This document shows, one piece after another, positions 58,701-64,000 of a DNA stretch of 64,000 nucleotides (positions are counted from its first letter, which is position 1; each line of letters begins with the position of its first letter). Both the position numbers and the translations under genes were made by a program. Source of the DNA: Amoeboaphelidium protococcarum (lineage: Eukaryota; Aphelidiomycota; Aphelidea); contig JALECJ010000002.1 of assembly GCA_023515745.1 (NCBI GenBank), positions 124,001 through 188,000 of the forward strand, written 5' to 3'. Under the pieces are notes generated by a model. The model was given only the letters and a program-made list of their open reading frames with translations, was not told where the DNA came from and searched no databases.

Positions 58701-59166
58701 TAGAAAGGCGGCTTACTTATAGTTGAGGACACTGATTGATCTTGGTTGCATCTTTGTTGGTCATGGACTGAGTAAGGATTTTAGGACTATAAATATCTTT
58801 GTGCCAGACTAGCAGGTGATAGATACTGTAACTATATACCGCATCAAGGGCCAGAGGAAGATTTCATTGAGATTTCTTGCATGGTACGTTCTAAAGCTGG
58901 ATATTCAGTCTCATATGCATGATAGCGTGGAAGATGCCAAGACTGCGCTGCTCCTATATGAAAAGTATCTTGAACTGGAGCGTAGCGGTAAGTTTCACAC
59001 TTATCTGCACAAGCTGTATGAAGATGGCCGTAAGATGAATTGGAAAGGTCCAGATTGGGATAGTCCAAAGATTCAGCTTATCAATTCATCAAATGTCAAG
59101 ATTCATCAGGCTAAAAAGTAGTAGTAACAATCTCCTGGGCAGAAGCACAGCAACAGAAAGAAGTGA
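55738..59166 (+). CDS. PAN2: PAN2, catalytic subunit of PAN deadenylase
   Basis: 1,142 residues, ATG 55738-55740, TGA 59164-59166. A WD40-like N-terminal propeller (~330 residues) is followed by a linker that in PAN2 binds PAN3, a UCH-like pseudo-protease (LGLLTNPNGDMGSALQNVYK; its catalytic Cys position is not Cys), and a DEDD exonuclease from about residue 900. Exonuclease motifs: ExoI AIDAEFVSVS (Asp and Glu), ExoII LGCIFVGHGLSKDFRTINI, ExoIII HDSVEDAKTAL. PAN2-PAN3 trims poly(A) tails in the cytoplasm before CCR4-NOT. The end is basic and Gln-rich (QQQSPGQKHSNRKK). Gln is coded many times by TAA/TAG throughout. Confidence 0.95.
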
Positions 59167-59528
59167 TCACATTTTTATTGTTGAACCTTGGTAATAATAT
59201 TTGAAGCTTCTTTTTGAAATACGCCTTTTGTTGTATGGTGGCCGAAAGCCACACACCTATTATTTGATACTGTGTACAATGATCTATTGTTGATTACAAA
59301 GATGTATTTTTGATTCGAATAAGTTGTAATTCGCGTTATATTGAGCTTTCGAACGAGCCTAGCATTCGAGACGTGATTAAATTAAGTATTGAATAGATAT
59401 TATAGAACAACTTGCTCTCAAAATTAGACTATTTTTTGCTAGTAACAACTATACCGTAACGGCATTAAACTGGCTAACCGTGGTAACTGCGGCGTTTTGA
59501 GACACTTTGCTTGCGCCTTTTAATGGAT
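59167..59528. other. Intergenic, 362 bp
   Basis: AT-rich; nothing recognised. Confidence 0.4.
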
Positions 59529-60163
59529 GGAATTAGTTGAAAAGATATACACCAATGAGTTAGAACAGAACATTTGCACGTCTGAGAAGAAGGTGTTATG
59601 ATGTGACGTTATTTCTCATCAAGGTTTTGGTGGAGGAGGTGGTAAGTTTTTACGAAGCAAACTGAGGTCTCCTCGTAAAGTGACTAAATCGCACCAGGCT
59701 CAAACCGACATTACAAAGATAGAGACCAAGATTAAGAACGCTACCCATTTTGTCTTATTATTTTTCAACTCTTGATGTGGCGCATGAGAATCACATCTAC
59801 AATCAATCGGACATCTACTTTGAGCTCAAATCCAAGTGTTTCGATTCAGTTGACGCTTGGCAGTCTGGCTGTAGCATGATTAAGTTCACGGTCAATCTTG
59901 ATTAATATATCGGGGAAAGATGTGCATTGAGTATACTACAGGTTGACTAATTACTACCGTGTCGTGCCGAACAAAATTATTCTCGGTAAGTACACTTACT
60001 TACAACCGCCCTCATCCTAAATATGATCATCCTTATAGTGAAGTGGATTTTACAACGATACGTTTTGTGGGTTCCAGTTTCAGAGTATATTCCGTAAACT
60101 ATATAATATTCCATCTTTAACAGTACTATATTCACATTTTTTATTGAGCGTGATACGCCAACT
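59529..60163 (+). pseudogene. Broken or intron-containing gene, unrecognised
   Basis: ATG 59529 opens MELVEKIYTNELEQNICTSE, meets TGA after EKKVL, and goes on in the same frame with GFGGGGKFLRSKLRSP and VTKSHQAQTDITKIETK to another TGA. A one-base shift then leads to DVAHENHIYNQSDIYFELKS, with SVDAWQSGCSMIKFTVNL and Gln from TAA. Near 59984 GTAAGTACAC...CCTTATAG (53 nt) could be an intron. The coding nature is plausible, but I could not assemble an unbroken gene. Function unknown. Confidence 0.4.
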
Positions 60164-60215
60164 TGATTGGTTTAAAAATTCCTTTAGAACGCGTCCATTT
60201 CAAATAGAGAGGAGT

Positions 60216-60779
60216 ATGATAAATTCGATTAAAGCTAGACTGGGCTCTGTGGCGAAAGAAGCACGTGAAATAATAAAGATTACTATACCTCTTAGTATAC
60301 TCATATAATGGACATCTATTTACATTGCGGACATTAACTACTGCGTGGGTGATTCCATGTTACCAAACTACTTTACCGGTGATGTAATGGTGGTCAGTAA
60401 ACTGATCAAGGTACCTAATTAACGACAGAGTGGTTTATTGCAGCGGATATTACCAGAGTTTTTATATCATGAGGTGCAACGGGGAGATGTACTGTGTTGT
60501 GAGCACCCATATAATCGTAATATGCTGGTATCAAAACGTCTTGTTGGCCTCCCGCACGATCGAATAATCCCACGCCCGCTTGATGCTGATAATTTGAGTA
60601 TACAAGTCCCGCCGAATCATTGCTGGGTGGCTGGTGATAATTACTCTCAATCCCAAGATAGTCGACATTATGGATGCATTCCGTTGCGAAATATTAAAGG
60701 AGTAGTAATGTTTAAGGTGTGGCCATCTTTTGAGCGCATCAAGAATGGGTTCTCTGATATGAAATCTGGAATATAATGA
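60216..60779 (+). CDS. Mitochondrial inner-membrane signal peptidase (IMP1)
   Basis: 187 residues, ATG 60216-60218; TAA at 60774-60776 reads as Gln and TGA at 60777-60779 stops. One hydrophobic helix near residues 22-38 is followed by YCVGDSMLPNYFTGDVMVV with the catalytic Ser, GDVLCCEHPYN, and SKRLVGLPHD with the catalytic Lys. Then come WVAGDNYSQSQDSRHYGCIP, the conserved GDN...DSRxYG box, and a C-terminal strand. This is the S26 signal peptidase I family in its mitochondrial (IMMP1L/Imp1) form, which cleaves sorting signals of intermembrane-space proteins. A short linker insert (PNQRQSGLLQRILPE) sits between the two catalytic parts. Confidence 0.92.
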
Positions 60780-61087
60780 TGTCAATGTATTCGCGTTAAC
60801 TTTATAAGTGTTTTATCTACAATAGATTATTTCTATATTTAGATTAGTAAATTGCTTTTCCTGTTGAAGAAGACGTTTGTCACGCGTTTATGTGACTTAC
60901 TTTTGTTAGGTAAAGTGATATTTATCAGTCTCAACGTTTTAAATAACTGATGAGAAGCATGGCTTGTTTGAGAGTTCATATTGAGACAATTTATAATACA
61001 AATGAAAACTTGGATTCTTGACTTTGGGAATATCTGATATAGATTTGAAGTAAATCAAAATTGAAACGATTGAATTGAGTTTATCGT
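60780..61087. other. Intergenic, 308 bp
   Basis: AT-rich. A short plus-strand ORF (ATG 60959) closes at TGA after ~20 codons. Nothing recognised. Confidence 0.35.
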
Positions 61088-61360
61088 ATGAATGAGCTGC
61101 TATCGCGTAGGTTCGATGGAACGTTAAACTCACTCTTGTCATGGAAAAACTACCTAAATGGAAATTGACAATCAAGTGAGTATACTGTATCATCGATTAA
61201 AGATTTGCCGCTAGCATTCGCTCGCGCCGTGGTACGTCAAGCTTGCGTTGAATCTTCATAAACTAGTGATCAAGCTGTGCAATGGCTCTCTAATGTTTCT
61301 ATCGCTGATGATGATATTATGGATGAGTGTGACGACATGGAGTTGGCTGTAATGAGTTGA
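61088..61360 (+). pseudogene. Short gene with in-frame TGA, UBA-like end
   Basis: ATG 61088 starts MNELLSRRFDGTLNSLLSW. TGA at 61166-61168 interrupts, but the same frame goes on with SSIKDLPLAFARAVVRQACV and TSDQAVQWLSNVSIADDDIM to TGA 61358-61360. The end resembles a UBA/CUE three-helix bundle. Either a nonsense mutation in a small gene or, less likely, a selenocysteine or a missed intron. Confidence 0.4.
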
Positions 61361-61601
61361 TTTAATATAGTAAATTGCTTTACAATATACGCTTTTGGTC
61401 TTTTTCAAATATCAATTTACTTGTTTTAAACGCCAGTTCTAGATATTCATTGTTGTTGATTTTTACTTAAGATTGATGTTAAGATTGGGAAGTATTGAAA
61501 TAGGAAGACTTGATAAAATTGGCATAAATTGGAGTAAAATCTTTAGTATATTACACAGTAAAATTGAAATTTTCATCTGAAATGGGATTAACTTCTCACT
61601 A

Positions 61602-61674
61602 TCTCGGTTAGCTTAGTCGGTAGAGCGCAGTGCTAATAACGCTGAGGTCCCAGGTTCGATCCCTGTACCGAGCA
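61602..61674 (+). tRNA. tRNA-Ile (anticodon AAT)
   Basis: A 73-nt cloverleaf: acceptor TCTCGGT/ACCGAGC (six pairs plus a first-position T:C mismatch), D arm TAGCTTAGTCGG (box A), anticodon stem CAGTG/CGCTG around loop CTAATAA with anticodon AAT, variable loop AGGTC, T arm with GGTTCGATCC (box B), discriminator A. No encoded CCA and no intron. The A34 would be edited to inosine to read ATT, ATC and ATA. A TTTTTT run follows at once. Confidence 0.95.
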
Positions 61675-62216
61675 TATTTTTTGAATTCTTGATATAGATG
61701 GTTTTAAAACTTTTACTTTAGTTCTATATATGAAATGTCAACTTAAGATCCAATTTTATAGCATGAATGAATCTCATTTATTTTCATTCTCGCACGAAAC
61801 GCGCAAAATATTTTTGTGTTAATTGCAGAATGCTTTAAACGCTCTCGCATGTGGATCGATTGTGGGAGACTAGAAATTACGTAACGCGGTTTATCAGAGA
61901 TTTTGGCCCCTGCAGCCATTGTATGATCAAGTCACTGCATATAACCGCTACTACACTCATTTTAATCTCATTTTTGAATAAAACACGTTAAGCTGAATTG
62001 ATTGACAGGCAGGTATGCAATATCATGAATTGGCGTTTAAATGGAACGCGTTTGAAAAGTGTTTACTTGATTGCATCATCTCGAATATTTGCACAAGGCC
62101 TATCCTAACAGCTAGCAGTTTTCATTTCAAAAGAATATTATTTATCTTAAAGCGTTCAGGTTGCTCGTTTCTGTCCATCTTCCAATCAAACCAATAAAGA
62201 TTTAAATCGAAAGAAA
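61675..62216. other. Intergenic, 542 bp
   Basis: Apart from the T run, no gene or repeat was recognised. Confidence 0.35.
61676..61681 (+). terminator. Pol III terminator of tRNA-Ile
   Basis: Run of T starting three bases after the discriminator base. Confidence 0.75.
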
Positions 62217-62555
62217 ATGGAGCGCTTATTTGAAACAGACATGGCTCATCTATTCTCTCTTTTCACCATCAAATTAACTGGCAACTTTCGTAACATCTTA
62301 ATCTCAGGAGTTCTAAACTCCCTTCCCCTTGACATTATTTCGTTATTTGTGTCTTCCACTTGGAATAGACAACACGTTCGTTTACAATATCAAGTATCAG
62401 CATCAAAGGTAGCACACTCCACGAAGCTTAACGATATTTTATTAGTCATGCGCCAAAAAAGTCAGCCTACAGCTCAAGCATATAACAGAGAGATATAGCC
62501 ATGTACTGCAATCGAATTTATCATTCATCGAATAGATCAGCATCAATTCCTGTGA
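62217..62555 (+). CDS. Small open frame, unrecognised
   Basis: 112 codons, ATG 62217-62219, TGA 62553-62555, with one TAG as Gln near the end. Text like MAHLFSLFTIKLTGNFRNIL and SSTWNRQHVRLQYQVSASKV could be a small helical protein. It has no motif; chance is possible given TGA-only stops. Confidence 0.35.
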
Positions 62556-63016
62556 AACACTATCAGCTTCTCCAGGACGTCTCTGCGTCAAGTTGATCAA
62601 ACTGTGAAATGTCATTCTAACTCGCGTGCGGCAACCGCAAAAACGCTATTGTTGATGGTGAAATAATAAAAGAATCAAAATAATGATAATTTTATAACCA
62701 TCGTATACGCGTATTAAATCCCAAGACTGAAATGGGTGTCCATCCAGACCGGTTCGGGGTGGTTCGTCTGCGATCAAGGACCGTTTACGCAAAATTATGG
62801 ACGATTTTCGGGCTGGTCTATACTGGACGGTGGGAAGTGGTAAGTTATTCAGATGACACATACGCGTCACTTTAATTAACCTTCTATCGCAATACTCTTT
62901 TTCCACGAGTGACTGTCTCGAGTAAATAATGCTTTGCACATATGTTAGTGGAATTATAAAAATGGAAAACGGTTAGAGACGGGGTGAATAAACACTATCA
63001 AAGTCTAAACTGAAAA
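62556..63016. other. Intergenic, 461 bp
   Basis: A minus-strand frame (62646-62939) with text like YRPARKSSIILRKRSLIADE is present but unconvincing. Nothing else recognised. Confidence 0.35.
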
Positions 63017-64000
63017 TCACAACACTTGTAAAGGAGTAACTGACAGCAGTGAGGATACCGAAATGATAGCAAATACAGTCCTGATGGACATACATTACAA
63101 AGAAAAGACACCTTCAACTACTTTTTTATTAAAGGTATTCACTTGGACGTGAATGTTACTCAGAAGCTTTGTGTTACGATTTTCTTTGTATGGCGGCTCA
63201 TTACAATCACCAGAACCATCAAGCAGCGACTACCTGACCAAAGTAGCAGATAAATGACGATAGACTTTTACACCCATATCCATTCCAAACATTGACTTTG
63301 CAAACACCTTTTTGATCGTGGTGCGCTATTAGTCAGCAGACCACCGACCCGTAGGACCAGCACACACGTACGTACCAAGAATCTCAGACAGCTATTCGTC
63401 ACGTGCCAGCATCTTCTCAATATTTCTGGCAACAAGGAGATAGGGAAGTAGGACAGCATCAAGTAGCTAGCATGAGAAACGGACAATCACCTTGTGCTAT
63501 CCAGTGATTGAATCAGTCTTGTTATAGGGAGGCAGGAAGGCAAGCGTATCCATTACCACCATTACGCTGCGCTGGAGAGAGGAGGTATTCTCAAGGAGCA
63601 GCTCAACGGCCTCAGAAGCGCGTGGAGGCTAACCTGTTAGAATGTGAATGAGCCATATCAACTACTCCAACAAGGGCTCCGAGTATTCGCGATATTGGAG
63701 ACAGATATTATCACGATCCAGCTCCAGGATATTGTGCTTAATCAAGAAGGCCTTCAACGAGTCAGCAACAACGTTCTTATTAGCCATCATGAAGCAAGGC
63801 AGCAGACCATATCCAGATTCGACATTCTGAACATTATCATACGCCAAAAGGTGAATGGAGATGGCAGGGAGACAGAGGAGAGAGGACAGCTCCTTGCACT
63901 GATCAAGAACCATCTGGATAGCACCTTGAAATTTTGGGAGAGCGAACTACTGGCCCTCGACAATGTACGTGTCGGGTAGAGTAGGATGGAGGTAGATGCT
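63017..64000 (-). CDS. C-terminal part of a telomere-linked RecQ-type or related protein, 5' end outside window
   Basis: 328 codons to TGA 63017-63019; the frame is open at base 64000. The upper part is helical (LPKFQGAIQMVLDQCKELSS, LLCLPAISIHLLAYDNVQN). The later segment LLDAVLLPYLLVARNIEKML, then GTYVCAGPTGRWSADQQRTT, KVFAKSMFGMDMGVKVYRHL recalls the 'YxxL-R...W...LT......G....RH' pattern found C-terminal to RecQ helicases in basidiomycete and other subtelomeric genes. That link is from memory and uncertain. No helicase motif is inside the visible part. Gln from TAG/TAA occurs throughout. Confidence 0.5.

Noticed and set aside
1-64000. Reading TAA/TAG as stops, giving about 150 short proteins or many pseudogenes
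   Set aside because: Adjacent fragments join in the same frame across TAA/TAG into full-length conserved proteins that end at TGA. The pattern repeats in all conserved genes.
1-64000. Ciliate origin, suggested by the TAR=Gln code
   Set aside because: Not excluded, but intron size (57-61 nt), moderate base composition, Gln-rich AP180/SMP-type proteins and the CNBD/F-box fusion fit an opisthokont-like protist better. A phylogeny is needed to decide.
1-64000. Enrichment of the motif ACGCG/CGCGT
   Set aside because: It catches the eye, but a rough expectation for this base composition is about one per kb, close to what is seen.
1-64000. CRISPR arrays, bacterial operons or ribosome-binding sites
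   Set aside because: None seen; the DNA is eukaryotic and the repeats found are transposon ends or microsatellites.

Overview
This is nuclear DNA from a unicellular or parasitic-type eukaryote that reads TAA and TAG as glutamine and stops only at TGA. About 25 conserved or well-formed genes show this: their frames run through many TAA/TAG codons, often where the family has Gln or a Q-rich linker, and every frame closes at TGA with a length divisible by three. A tRNA-Ile(AAT) without an encoded CCA, GT-AG introns of about 57-61 nt, and genes such as SEC63, SF3B3/RSE1, PAN2, INTS6, eIF2B-epsilon and IMP1 also mark it as eukaryotic. The gene set (AP180, an SMP-domain protein, a cyclic-nucleotide/F-box/LRR fusion, a Crinkler-type protein) looks nearer to the fungal/opisthokont side than to ciliates. 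From memory, aphelids of the genus Amoeboaphelidium combine such a code with such genes; this is a guess, not a classification.

Layout. 1-19.6 kb is a dense, mostly minus-strand block: a cut-off protein kinase, a LURP-one-related protein, a JMJD7-like hydroxylase, a secreted/type I membrane protein, a small two-exon gene, a 1,188-residue protein with two cyclic-nucleotide-binding domains followed by an F-box and leucine-rich repeats, AP180, acyl-protein thioesterase (plus strand), SEC63, INTS6 and glycerol-3-phosphate dehydrogenase. 20.3-31.8 kb is an accessory island: a membrane protein, a decayed Ty3/gypsy-like element that keeps a zinc knuckle-protease-chromodomain frame, a hAT-type MITE with perfect 8-bp target duplication, a short GC-rich inverted-repeat element, a cluster of hairpins, a decayed Merlin element, and three unrecognised genes.

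32-60.8 kb returns to housekeeping genes: an LRR protein, a Crinkler/RHS-type P-loop protein, RSE1, a secreted protein, a 785-bp element with perfect 28-bp terminal repeats, eIF2B-epsilon (one intron and a one-base frameshift), eIF4B, an unrecognised disordered protein, Iwr1, acetyl-CoA acetyltransferase, an EF-hand membrane protein, a UVSSA-like protein, an SMP lipid-transfer protein, PAN2 and the IMP1 peptidase. 60.8-64 kb holds a broken gene, the tRNA and, at the right edge, part of a gene that may resemble the C-terminal region of telomere-linked RecQ-type proteins.

The housekeeping genes form no operons. They cover mRNA processing and decay (RSE1, PAN2, INTS6), translation initiation (eIF2B-epsilon, eIF4B), ER translocation and endocytosis (SEC63, AP180), mitochondrial and membrane-contact functions (IMP1, SMP protein) and Pol II biology (Iwr1, UVSSA-like). 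All reading was by eye; domain calls rest on motif recognition, not on searches.
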